Positions 1 to 5,270 of a stretch of 5,270 nt of DNA are shown piece after piece. Under the pieces are notes generated by a model, which saw only the letters and a program-made list of their open reading frames with translations, searched no databases and was not told the DNA's origin. The position numbers and the translations under genes are program-made. Position 1 is the first letter of the stretch, and each line of letters starts with the position of its first letter. This DNA is from Rhodobiaceae bacterium (GTDB taxonomy: Bacteria; Pseudomonadota; Alphaproteobacteria; Parvibaculales; Parvibaculaceae). The stretch is from contig DAIEIL010000056.1 in NCBI GenBank assembly GCA_027352645.1, positions 1 through 5,270 on the forward strand. Reading direction: 5' to 3'.

Positions 1-322
1 GCGTTTCACACGCCGCTTCGCTGGGCGTGCCAGCACCGTTAAAGACCAGCACCAGACGCGTACCCTGACCGGGCCTGGCGCCTTGGGGCAGAAGCCTGAG
101 CGGTGCCCCCCCGGCCCATGCCGGGCCGTGCAGTCCGGCAATGGCGGCTTCACCGCTCATCCCCGGCGCGGGCGATCCGTAAAGTTCGACGTTGAAGCCC
201 GCAGTGTGAACGGTTGACGGCTTGTAGAGCGATGTCTGCTGGACATAGGAGACGACGGGGAGCGACAGAGCGGCGGACGCATAAAGTGAAGCTGCCGCAA
301 TGGTCAGAATGATTTTCTTCAT
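1..322 (-). CDS. Partial hypothetical exported protein with N-terminal signal peptide
   Basis: This is the first 107 codons of a minus-strand gene that runs off the left edge. The ATG is at 322-320, and the frame stays open to base 1. AAGGAG at 337-332 lies 9 nt upstream of the ATG, a good ribosome binding site that fixes the start. The protein begins MKKIILTIAAASLYASA: two lysines, a hydrophobic core at about residues 4-14, then an A-S-A box at 15-17. This is a typical Sec signal peptide, so the product is probably periplasmic or secreted. The visible mature part is rich in Gly, Ala and Pro. It has a likely beta strand around residues 90-95 (LVLVFN), and the only visible cysteine is at about 105. 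I do not recognise the family and assign no function. It lies 78 bp downstream of parE on the same strand, so read-through from parE is possible, and no terminator is evident between them. Confidence is high that it is a gene and low on its role. Confidence 0.8.
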   Translation of the reverse strand, partial: MKKIILTIAAASLYASAALSLPVVSYVQQTSLYKPSTVHTAGFNVELYGSPAPGMSGEAAIAGLHGPAWAGGAPLRLLPQGARPGQGTRLVLVFNGAGTPSEAACET

Positions 323-331
323 TTCCCACTA

Positions 332-337
332 CTCCTT
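332..337 (-). promoter_or_regulatory. Ribosome binding site of the partial exported-protein gene
   Basis: AAGGAG on the minus strand lies 9 nt before the ATG at 322. It is a near-consensus Shine-Dalgarno sequence and supports the start of a gene that is otherwise incomplete in the window. I could not see a convincing -35/-10 pair in the 78 bp between this gene and the end of parE. Confidence 0.7.
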
Positions 338-400
338 CGTCGTGACCGCTTCAGGAACCGTGGATCACGCGGGAGGAGCGTAGACCGAATTGCGCGGCCT

Positions 401-2437
401 TCAAATATCCAGATCGGTCGCGAAGGCGGCGCGTTCCTGGATGAACTGGAATCTGAGCTCCGGTTTATTGCCCATCAGACGGTCGATGGAGCCCCTGGTT
501 TCCTTCACCTGGTCCTCCGGGACGGTGACACGGAGGAGCGTACGCTTGGAGCGGACCATCGTCGTTTCCTTGAGCTGCGCGGGAAGCATTTCGCCCAAGC
601 CCTTGAAACGACTGATTTCCACCTTGCCGTTGCTCTTGAACTCTTTCTTGAGGAGCTCGTCCTTGTGGGCGTCGTCGCGCGCATAGGCGGTCTTGCCGCC
701 CTGCGTCAGCTTGTAGAGGGGCGGCACGGCCAGATAGAGGTGCCCGCGCCGGATCAGCTCCGGCGTCTCCTGATAGAAGAAGGTGATGAGCAGCGAGGCG
801 ATATGCGCACCGTCGACGTCGGCGTCGGTCATGATGATGACCTTGTCGTAGCGCAGGTCTTCGTCGCGGTAATGCGAGCCGGTGCGCACGCCAAGCGCCT
901 GAACGAGGTCGCTGATCTGCTGGTTCTGCTGCAACTTCGCGCCGCTGGCCGAGGCGACGTTCAGGATCTTGCCGCGCAAGGGCAGGATCGCCTGCGTGGC
1001 GCGGTCGCGGGCCTGCTTGGCGGAGCCGCCGGCGCTGTCGCCTTCGACGATGAAGAGTTCCGAACCCGCCGCGCCCGCCTGCGCGCAATCGGCGAGCTTG
1101 CCGGGCAGGCGAAGCTTCCGCGTCGCGGTCTTGCGCGCCACGTCCTTTTCCTGCCGCCGCCGCAGACGGTCTTCCGAACGGTCGATCACCCAGTCGAGAA
1201 GCTTGTTCGCCTGTTGTGGCGAGTTGGTCAGCCAATGGTCGAAATGGTCGCCGATGGCTTTTTCGACGAGGCGCTGCGCCTCCGAGCTGGCGAGCTTCTC
1301 CTTGGTTTGCCCCTGAAACTCCGGCTCGCGGATGAAGACAGAGAGCAGCACCGTCGCCGTGCCCAGCACGTCTTCGGCCTGGATCTGCGCGGCCTTCTTG
1401 TTGCCGACCATGTCGGCATAGTTCTTCAGGCCCCTGGTGAGCGCGGTGCGGAGACCCGCCTCATGCGTGCCGCCTTCGGGCGTCGGCACCGTGTTGCAGT
1501 AGGAATGGACGAAGCCTTCCTCGCCGCCATGCCAGGCAATGGCCCATTCGGCCGCGCCGTGCGCGCCCGCCCGCGAGACCTTGCCGGAGAAGGGCTCGGC
1601 CGTCACCCAATCCTTCTCGCCGATTTCGGCGCGGAGAAAATCGACCAGACCGGCCGGGAAATGCAGCACGTCCTCGGCGGGCGTCTCGTCCTTGATAAGT
1701 TCGGGCGCGCAATGCCAGCGGATTTCGACGCCGCCGAAGAGATAGGCCTTGGACCGCGCCATGCGATAGAGGCGGCCCGGCTTGAAAGCCGCGCCCTTGC
1801 CGAAGATGTCTGCGTCGGGGTGGAAGGTGATGCGCGTGCCGCGACGGTTCTGAACGCGGCCTTCCTCGATGAGCTTTGTCTGCGGGGCGCCGCGCGCATA
1901 AATCTGGCGATAGAGCTTCTGCTCGCGTGCGACCTCGACTTCGAGCCGGTCGGAAAGCGCGTTCACCACCGAGACGCCGACGCCATGAAGGCCGCCCGAG
2001 GTCTCATAAGCCTTGCCGCCGAACTTGCCGCCCGAATGGAGCGTCGTGAGAATGACCTCGAGCGCCGACTTGTTCTTGAACTTCGGATGCGGGTCGACGG
2101 GGATGCCACGGCCATTGTCGGCCACCGTCAGGCTGCCGTCGGCATGGAACGACACGTCGATCGAGTTGGCGTGGCCCGCGACGGCCTCGTCCATCGAATT
2201 GTCGAGGACTTCGGCAAAGAGGTGATGCAGCGCCTTCTCGTCGGTGCCGCCGATATACATGCCCGGACGGCGCCGCACAGGCTCCAGACCTTCCAGAACC
2301 TCGATGTCCTTGGCCGAATAGCTGTCGTCGTCCTTCGCCGCGGCTTTTGGCGCGGATTTGACGGGCTTCTGCGCCTTGGGCGCGGCGGCAAAGAGATCGC
2401 TGGTATCGTCGGAATTGGACGTCTTGCGGGCGGCCAT
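401..2437 (-). CDS. parE: DNA topoisomerase IV subunit B (ParE)
   Basis: This is the ATPase subunit of the type IIA topoisomerase that, with ParC, decatenates and relaxes chromosomes in the cytoplasm. It is 678 aa. The GHKL ATPase domain begins near residue 40: Glu76 and Asn80 in EVLDN, Asp107 in ADNGRGIP, the ATP-lid glycines in LHGVGVSVVNA (150-160), and the transducer QTK lysine at 379. The TOPRIM domain follows, with EGDSAGG (465-471), PLRGK (486-490) and the metal-binding TDADVDG (537-543), then the conserved FKGLGEM (611-617). ParE is preferred to GyrB because the protein is about 680 aa and has no large insert between TOPRIM and the tail, as proteobacterial GyrB (about 800 aa) does. 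Residues 1-38 are a low-complexity Ala/Lys/Asp-rich extension. The start is well bounded: an in-frame TGA lies three codons upstream (2446-2444) and the next Met is residue 60. The Shine-Dalgarno is weak. The gene is complete, with all expected catalytic residues. Confidence 0.96.
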   Translation of the reverse strand: MAARKTSNSDDTSDLFAAAPKAQKPVKSAPKAAAKDDDSYSAKDIEVLEGLEPVRRRPGMYIGGTDEKALHHLFAEVLDNSMDEAVAGHANSIDVSFHADGSLTVADNGRGIPVDPHPKFKNKSALEVILTTLHSGGKFGGKAYETSGGLHGVGVSVVNALSDRLEVEVAREQKLYRQIYARGAPQTKLIEEGRVQNRRGTRITFHPDADIFGKGAAFKPGRLYRMARSKAYLFGGVEIRWHCAPELIKDETPAEDVLHFPAGLVDFLRAEIGEKDWVTAEPFSGKVSRAGAHGAAEWAIAWHGGEEGFVHSYCNTVPTPEGGTHEAGLRTALTRGLKNYADMVGNKKAAQIQAEDVLGTATVLLSVFIREPEFQGQTKEKLASSEAQRLVEKAIGDHFDHWLTNSPQQANKLLDWVIDRSEDRLRRRQEKDVARKTATRKLRLPGKLADCAQAGAAGSELFIVEGDSAGGSAKQARDRATQAILPLRGKILNVASASGAKLQQNQQISDLVQALGVRTGSHYRDEDLRYDKVIIMTDADVDGAHIASLLITFFYQETPELIRRGHLYLAVPPLYKLTQGGKTAYARDDAHKDELLKKEFKSNGKVEISRFKGLGEMLPAQLKETTMVRSKRTLLRVTVPEDQVKETRGSIDRLMGNKPELRFQFIQERAAFATDLDI

Positions 2438-2476
2438 GAAAACTCAAACTTCAATCGGGGGAACGAATCGAGGCCG

Positions 2477-2506
2477 ATTGTAGGGCCGGGGAGGCGGATG
2501 GGGCAA
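2477..2506 (-). promoter_or_regulatory. Candidate sigma-70-type promoter of parE
   Basis: On the minus strand, TTGCCC (2506-2501) is followed by an 18-bp spacer and TACAAT (2482-2477). The -10 box matches TATAAT at 5 of 6 positions and the -35 box matches TTGACA at 4 of 6. Transcription would start near 2470 and leave a leader of roughly 33 nt before the parE ATG at 2437. The site lies between the palindromic repeat and parE, so parE could be expressed independently of the upstream methyltransferase gene. This is read by eye and has not been tested. Confidence 0.5.
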
Positions 2507-2530
2507 ATGCGGGGCGCTGCCTTTCCCTCA

Positions 2531-2621
2531 ATCGTCATGCCCCGGCTTGACCGGGGCATCCACGTCTTCGTCCTGCGACGATGAAGACATGGATGGCCCG
2601 AATAAATCGGGCCATGACGAT
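2531..2621. repeat. Composite palindromic intergenic repeat (three hairpins inside an outer inverted repeat)
   Basis: This 91-bp element lies between the methyltransferase and parE. Its outer ends are inverted: ATCGTCATG (2531-2539) and CATGACGAT (2613-2621). Within it are a perfect 9-bp hairpin, ATGCCCCGG / loop CTTGA / CCGGGGCAT (2537-2559), and another perfect 9-bp hairpin, ATGGCCCGA / loop ATAAA / TCGGGCCAT (2593-2615). Between them is a middle stem, GTCTTC (2564-2569) with GAAGAC (2583-2588), extendable by CCA/TGG. The outer stem and the flanking hairpins share bases, so the element can fold either as one long stem or as a three-armed form. It resembles the palindromic repeats scattered through intergenic regions of many alphaproteobacteria; their spurious translations are familiar as MPxLDxGIHVF and MDGxxKxGHD, and both are encoded here. 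It may also end or attenuate methyltransferase transcription, but there is no T-tract. Confidence 0.85.
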
Positions 2622-2636
2622 GGAGCGGGTGGAGAA

Positions 2637-3746
2637 TTACACCGGACTTGCCTCGATCACGCTTGCGAGCCCGATGGTCGGCACGATGCGCTCCAGCCGG
2701 AAGCCCGCCTTGGTCATCAGCGCGGCATATTCCGGCTCGGTGCGTTCGCGGCCCGTTGTTGCCACCAGCATTTCGAGATCGAGGAACTTCGAGAAATGCG
2801 CCACGCCCGGCGCGGGGATCACGTGTTCGATCAACAGCAGCTTGCCGGTTGCCGGAACCTTCGCGCGGATGTTTTTCATGATGAGGATCGACTCTTCGTC
2901 GGACCAGTCATGGATGATGTGTTTCATCACATAGGCGTCGCCGCCGCCCGGCACGGAATCGAAGAAGCTGCCGCCATGCGTCTCGGCGCGGGCTCCGAGT
3001 CCTGCTGCGTCGAAATAGCGGCGTGCGCCATCGGCTGTGTGCGGCAGATCGAAAAGGATGCCCTTCATGCCCGGATTGAGCGTCAGGATGGAGCCGAGAA
3101 CGGCGCCATATCCGCCACCGATGTCGGCAACCGTCTTGAAAGGCGAGAAGTCATAGGCGGCCAGCACCGGGTCGAGCTCCATCTCGGAGACGTTGACCAT
3201 GCCCTTGTCGAAAATATCGGCGCGCTCGGGAGTGCCTGAGATGTGCTCGAAGGGCTTCTTGCCGTGGAGATGTTCGATGGCATTGCCCCCTGTCGCCACG
3301 CAATGGCTGAGCGCGCCCCAATTGTCCCAGTTGAGGCTCCCCTGATAAATCGAGAAATAACGCATCGACTGCGGATGATCCGTCCTCAGCGTCGCGCCCA
3401 TTGGCGTCAGGCGGAAATGGCCGATGCTGTCCTCGGCAAAAATCCCGACAGTCGAGAGCGCGCGCATGACGCGATAAAGCGCCTCCGCGTTGGCGCCGAT
3501 TTTCTCCGCCAGCGTCCGGCAGGAGATCGCTTCCTTTTCGCTCATCAGATCGGCAATGCCGAGCTTTGCGATCAGGGATATGCATTGCGACGCCCAGAAA
3601 CCCGTCAGCATTTCCAGAACCGCGACAGGCGGTGGCACCATCTTGCGGGTCAGCGCGATGAGTCCGTTCCTGATCTGGCCGAGAAAGTTCACGATTGCCG
3701 CCGGCGGCAGCTTCGGCTTCGCCGTTCGTATCTTCACGCCCTGCAT
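2637..3746 (-). CDS. SAM-dependent O-methyltransferase, Methyltransf_2 (COMT-like) family
   Basis: This 369-aa protein should transfer a methyl group from S-adenosylmethionine to a hydroxyl, typically a phenol, enol or related small molecule. An N-terminal helical, winged-helix dimerisation region spans about residues 38-120. The Rossmann methyltransferase domain follows: motif I DIGGGYG (208-214), FDLP (232-235) with Asp233 expected to bind the SAM ribose, GGSFFD (258-263), and KHIIHDWSDEE (275-285), whose His279 aligns with the catalytic base of plant COMT enzymes. The C-terminal DLEMLVATTGRERTEPEY (323-340) is typical of bacterial members. The start is placed at the ATG at 3746, preceded by AGGGGGA at good spacing. 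A longer reading from GTG at 3851 would add 35 residues with no family resemblance and would run through the palindrome. The substrate cannot be told from sequence. The gene is divergent from the ene-reductase and upstream of, but probably separate from, parE. Confidence 0.9.
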   Translation of the reverse strand: MQGVKIRTAKPKLPPAAIVNFLGQIRNGLIALTRKMVPPPVAVLEMLTGFWASQCISLIAKLGIADLMSEKEAISCRTLAEKIGANAEALYRVMRALSTVGIFAEDSIGHFRLTPMGATLRTDHPQSMRYFSIYQGSLNWDNWGALSHCVATGGNAIEHLHGKKPFEHISGTPERADIFDKGMVNVSEMELDPVLAAYDFSPFKTVADIGGGYGAVLGSILTLNPGMKGILFDLPHTADGARRYFDAAGLGARAETHGGSFFDSVPGGGDAYVMKHIIHDWSDEESILIMKNIRAKVPATGKLLLIEHVIPAPGVAHFSKFLDLEMLVATTGRERTEPEYAALMTKAGFRLERIVPTIGLASVIEASPV

Positions 3747-3753
3747 GGTGAGT

Positions 3754-3760
3754 TCCCCCT
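3754..3760 (-). promoter_or_regulatory. Ribosome binding site that decides the methyltransferase start
   Basis: AGGGGGA on the minus strand (3760-3754) ends 7 nt before the ATG at 3746. It is the strongest purine-rich tract upstream of any candidate start of this gene. The alternative GTG at 3851 has only scattered purines before it. This is the reason for choosing the 369-aa form. Confidence 0.65.
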
Positions 3761-3828
3761 CTGCAAACGGACGGGGGCAGCTTACGTGGGGTTCGCCTTG
3801 CGTCGCAATGGCGATATGGACCGGGCTT

Positions 3829-3845
3829 GATCGGTCCGACCGATC
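3829..3845. promoter_or_regulatory. Perfect 17-bp palindrome, candidate repressor operator for the divergent gene pair
   Basis: GATCGGTCCGACCGATC has two exact 8-bp arms (GATCGGTC and GACCGATC) around one central base. It lies in the 138-bp gap between the methyltransferase ATG (3746, minus) and the oxidoreductase ATG (3885, plus), 39 bp before the latter. A further half-site, TCGGTC at 3854-3859, is inverted relative to GACCGA at 3838-3843. Short perfect palindromes of CGGTC/GACCG character are usual for TetR-family operators, and divergent gene pairs are often controlled by one such site. No regulator gene is in the window, so the binding protein is unknown. I could not place a convincing -35/-10 pair for either gene. 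Confidence 0.55.
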
Positions 3846-3871
3846 TGTCACATTCGGTCACCAAGCAATTC

Positions 3872-3880
3872 AGGGGGGAG
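3872..3880 (+). promoter_or_regulatory. Ribosome binding site of the oxidoreductase gene
   Basis: AGGGGGGAG ends 4 nt before the ATG at 3885; the G-run itself sits 6-12 nt upstream. It supports this start, and the frame is that of the conserved N-terminal STPFTLPCGAVLKNR segment. It closely resembles the G-rich site of the divergent methyltransferase gene. Confidence 0.65.
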
Positions 3881-3884
3881 TTTC

Positions 3885-5189
3885 ATGACGGATAAAATCA
3901 GCATCTCGACGCCGTTCACGCTGCCTTGCGGCGCAGTGCTCAAGAACCGCCTGTCCAAGGCCGCCATGACCGAGGGGCTGGGCGACGGACGCAATCGCGC
4001 GACCGAGGGGCATGTGAAGCTCTATCGCCGCTGGGCGGAGGGCGGGGCGGGCATGCTGCTCACGGGCAATGTGCATGTCGACCGGCGCTATCTTGAGCGG
4101 CCGGGCAATGTCGCCATCGACGGGCCGCAGTCGCCCGAGGCTCTCGCAGCGCTGCGCGCCTATGCGGCAGCGGGCACGATCAACAACACGCATCTCTGGA
4201 TGCAGATCAGTCATGCGGGTCGTCAGACGCCTGCTTCCGTGAGCAAGGAGCCGGTGGGGCCTTCCGACAAGGCGCTCGACATGCCGGGCGCACAGTTTGG
4301 CAAGCCGCGCGCGCTGACCGGTGCGGAGATCGAGGACGTCATCCGCCGCTTCGCCCATGCCGCCACGATTGCGCGGGAAACGGGCTTCACCGGCGTGCAG
4401 ATTCACGGCGCGCATGGCTATCTGATTTCGGAATTCCTTTCGCCGGACGTTAACAACCGCACCGACGAGTGGGGCGGCAGCCTCGAAAACCGCGCGCGCC
4501 TCCTGCTTGAAGTCGTCCGCGCGACGCGCAGGGCGGTGGGTGCTGACTTCCCGATTTCCGTGAAACTCAATTCGGCGGACTTCCAGCGTGGTGGCTTCTC
4601 CCATGAGGACTCGCTGAAGGTTGCCGCCTGGCTCAATGACGAGCATGTCGATCTTGTCGAGATTTCGGGCGGCACCTATGAGCAGCCTGCGCTCACGGGG
4701 CGCGAGGACATGACGCTCCATCCCGAGCGCACGGAGAAGCGCCGCCAGAGCACGGTCGCGCGCGAAGCCTATTTCCTCGAATATGCCGCGGACATTCGCA
4801 AGGTCGTGTCGCTGCCGTTGATGGTGACGGGCGGCTTCCGCACGGTTGATGGCATGAACGCAGCGCTGCAATCGGGCGCGACGGATATCATCGGGCTCGG
4901 CCGCCCGCTCTGTGTCGATCCGGCTATTGCGGCGAAGCTTCTTTGCGGTGAGGCGCGCGAAACGGCCGCCTATGAAAAGACGCTGCGCATCGGGCCCGGC
5001 CTGCTTGGTCCGTCGAGCCCCATCGCGCTTCTGCGCGGTCTCAATGGCTGGGGACAGCAGGCCTGGTTCTGCCTGCAGCTTCTCCGCATGGGGGCCGGCC
5101 TCGATCCCAACACGAAGCTCGGCGTCTTCAAGGCCTTCCGCGACTACACGAAGAACGAAGCGAAGGCCGCCGCCGCGATGGTGCGCTAG
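3885..5189 (+). CDS. Old Yellow Enzyme-family NAD(P)H:flavin oxidoreductase (ene-reductase type)
   Basis: This 434-aa, probably cytoplasmic FMN enzyme is expected to reduce activated C=C bonds, such as those of alpha,beta-unsaturated carbonyls, with NAD(P)H. It forms a single TIM barrel. Visible motifs are KNR (20-22), WMQISHAGRQ (105-114) with flavin-contacting Gln107, VQIHGAHGYLISEFLSP (171-187) with the substrate-binding pair His174/His177, NNRTDEWGGSLENR (190-203), SVKLN with Lys227, and the FMN-phosphate segments VTGGF (314-318) and GLGRP (337-341). It has no iron-sulfur cluster or second nucleotide-binding domain, so it is not a full-length 2,4-dienoyl-CoA reductase (FadH type). The position of the redox-tuning cysteine of YqjM-like enzymes (MSPMC) is Thr29 here (KAAMT). 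A tail of about 70 residues (365-434) follows the barrel; it is partly hydrophobic and ends in an Ala/Lys-rich helix. The start ATG is preceded by AGGGGGGAG at 3872-3880. Family assignment is firm; the substrate is unknown. Confidence 0.93.
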   Translation: MTDKISISTPFTLPCGAVLKNRLSKAAMTEGLGDGRNRATEGHVKLYRRWAEGGAGMLLTGNVHVDRRYLERPGNVAIDGPQSPEALAALRAYAAAGTINNTHLWMQISHAGRQTPASVSKEPVGPSDKALDMPGAQFGKPRALTGAEIEDVIRRFAHAATIARETGFTGVQIHGAHGYLISEFLSPDVNNRTDEWGGSLENRARLLLEVVRATRRAVGADFPISVKLNSADFQRGGFSHEDSLKVAAWLNDEHVDLVEISGGTYEQPALTGREDMTLHPERTEKRRQSTVAREAYFLEYAADIRKVVSLPLMVTGGFRTVDGMNAALQSGATDIIGLGRPLCVDPAIAAKLLCGEARETAAYEKTLRIGPGLLGPSSPIALLRGLNGWGQQAWFCLQLLRMGAGLDPNTKLGVFKAFRDYTKNEAKAAAAMVR

Positions 5190-5205
5190 TTCTCAGTCCT
5201 GACTG

Positions 5206-5236
5206 CGTCATGCCCTGCGTAAAGCGGGGCATGACG
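5206..5236. repeat. Palindromic repeat hairpin after the oxidoreductase, possible terminator
   Basis: CGTCATGCCCTGC (5206-5218), loop GTAAA, and GCGGGGCATGACG (5224-5236) form a 13-bp stem with a single G·T wobble. It begins 16 nt after the oxidoreductase stop codon. It shares the CGTCATGCCC and GGGCATGACGAT ends with the larger element at 2531-2621, so it looks like a single-hairpin member of the same family. It is well placed to end transcription or protect the 3' end of the mRNA, but no T-run follows. A classical intrinsic terminator is therefore not certain. The remaining bases to 5270 show nothing I can name. Confidence 0.75.
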
Positions 5237-5270
5237 ATCGGATGCTTGATGGCGCTCGGTTGGCTACCAC

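Noticed and set aside
359..369. Small inverted repeat CGTG-GAT-CACG after parE as a terminator
   Set aside because: The arms are only 4 bp and there is no T-tract; this is expected by chance in G/C-rich DNA.
401..2437. GyrB instead of ParE
   Set aside because: At 678 residues, and with no large insertion after the TOPRIM domain, it fits ParE; proteobacterial GyrB is usually about 800 residues. The C-terminal FKGLGEMLPAQLKETTM pattern also fits ParE better.
665..2584. Long open frame of 639 codons on the plus strand, opposite parE
   Set aside because: It is the antisense shadow of parE, a frequent effect of G/C-rich codon use. Its product is Arg/Ala/Gly/Leu-rich without family motifs, and its last residues read through the palindromic repeat (MPRLDRGIHVF), a known mark of spurious frames.
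2547..3239. Open frame of 230 codons on the plus strand across the repeat and the methyltransferase gene
   Set aside because: It begins inside the palindromic repeat (it encodes the MDGPNKSGHD-type spurious peptide) and continues antisense to the methyltransferase; it has no ribosome binding site or known motif.
3747..3851. Longer methyltransferase form starting at GTG 3851
   Set aside because: The extra 35 residues have no family resemblance, the first codons come from the palindrome, and the ATG at 3746 has a far better ribosome binding site.
3870..4871. Open frame of 333 codons on the minus strand, opposite the oxidoreductase gene
   Set aside because: It lies antisense to a gene with clear family motifs, has Arg/His-rich composition, and shows no domain I recognise. 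It is treated as a shadow.

Overview
This is a GC-rich chromosomal window, most likely from an alphaproteobacterium, probably the Rhizobiales/Hyphomicrobiales side. The evidence is a ParE of alphaproteobacterial type, G/C-rich third codon positions, and palindromic intergenic repeats of the 'cgtcatgcccc…ggggcatgacg' kind that are common in those genomes. This placement comes from recognising sequence features, not from a search, and the genus is not determined.

Layout from left to right. (1) Bases 1-322, minus strand: the N-terminal 107 codons of an unrecognised small exported protein. It has a clear signal peptide and a good ribosome binding site, and it runs off the left edge. (2) Bases 401-2437, minus strand: parE, topoisomerase IV subunit B, complete, with a good candidate sigma-70-type promoter just upstream at 2477-2506. 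(3) Bases 2438-2636: an intergenic gap holding that promoter and a composite three-hairpin palindromic repeat (2531-2621). (4) Bases 2637-3746, minus strand: a SAM-dependent O-methyltransferase of the Methyltransf_2 (COMT-like) family. Its start is moved to an internal ATG with a strong ribosome binding site. (5) Bases 3747-3884: a divergent intergenic region with a perfect 17-bp palindrome that looks like a repressor operator. (6) Bases 3885-5189, plus strand: an Old Yellow Enzyme-family NAD(P)H:flavin oxidoreductase. (7) Bases 5206-5236: a second, simpler hairpin of the same repeat family, just after the oxidoreductase. The last 34 bases show nothing recognisable.

parE is housekeeping: chromosome decatenation together with ParC, which is not in this window. 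The methyltransferase and the ene-reductase form a divergent pair around one candidate operator and lie between two copies of the palindromic repeat. The simplest reading is a small co-regulated module acting on an unsaturated carbonyl or aromatic/phenolic compound. The substrate, the regulator and even the functional link are inference. I see no CRISPR, tRNA, rRNA, transposase or phage gene. The most interesting items are the shared operator of the divergent pair and the structure and placement of the repeats; nothing here compels a claim of a wholly new system.
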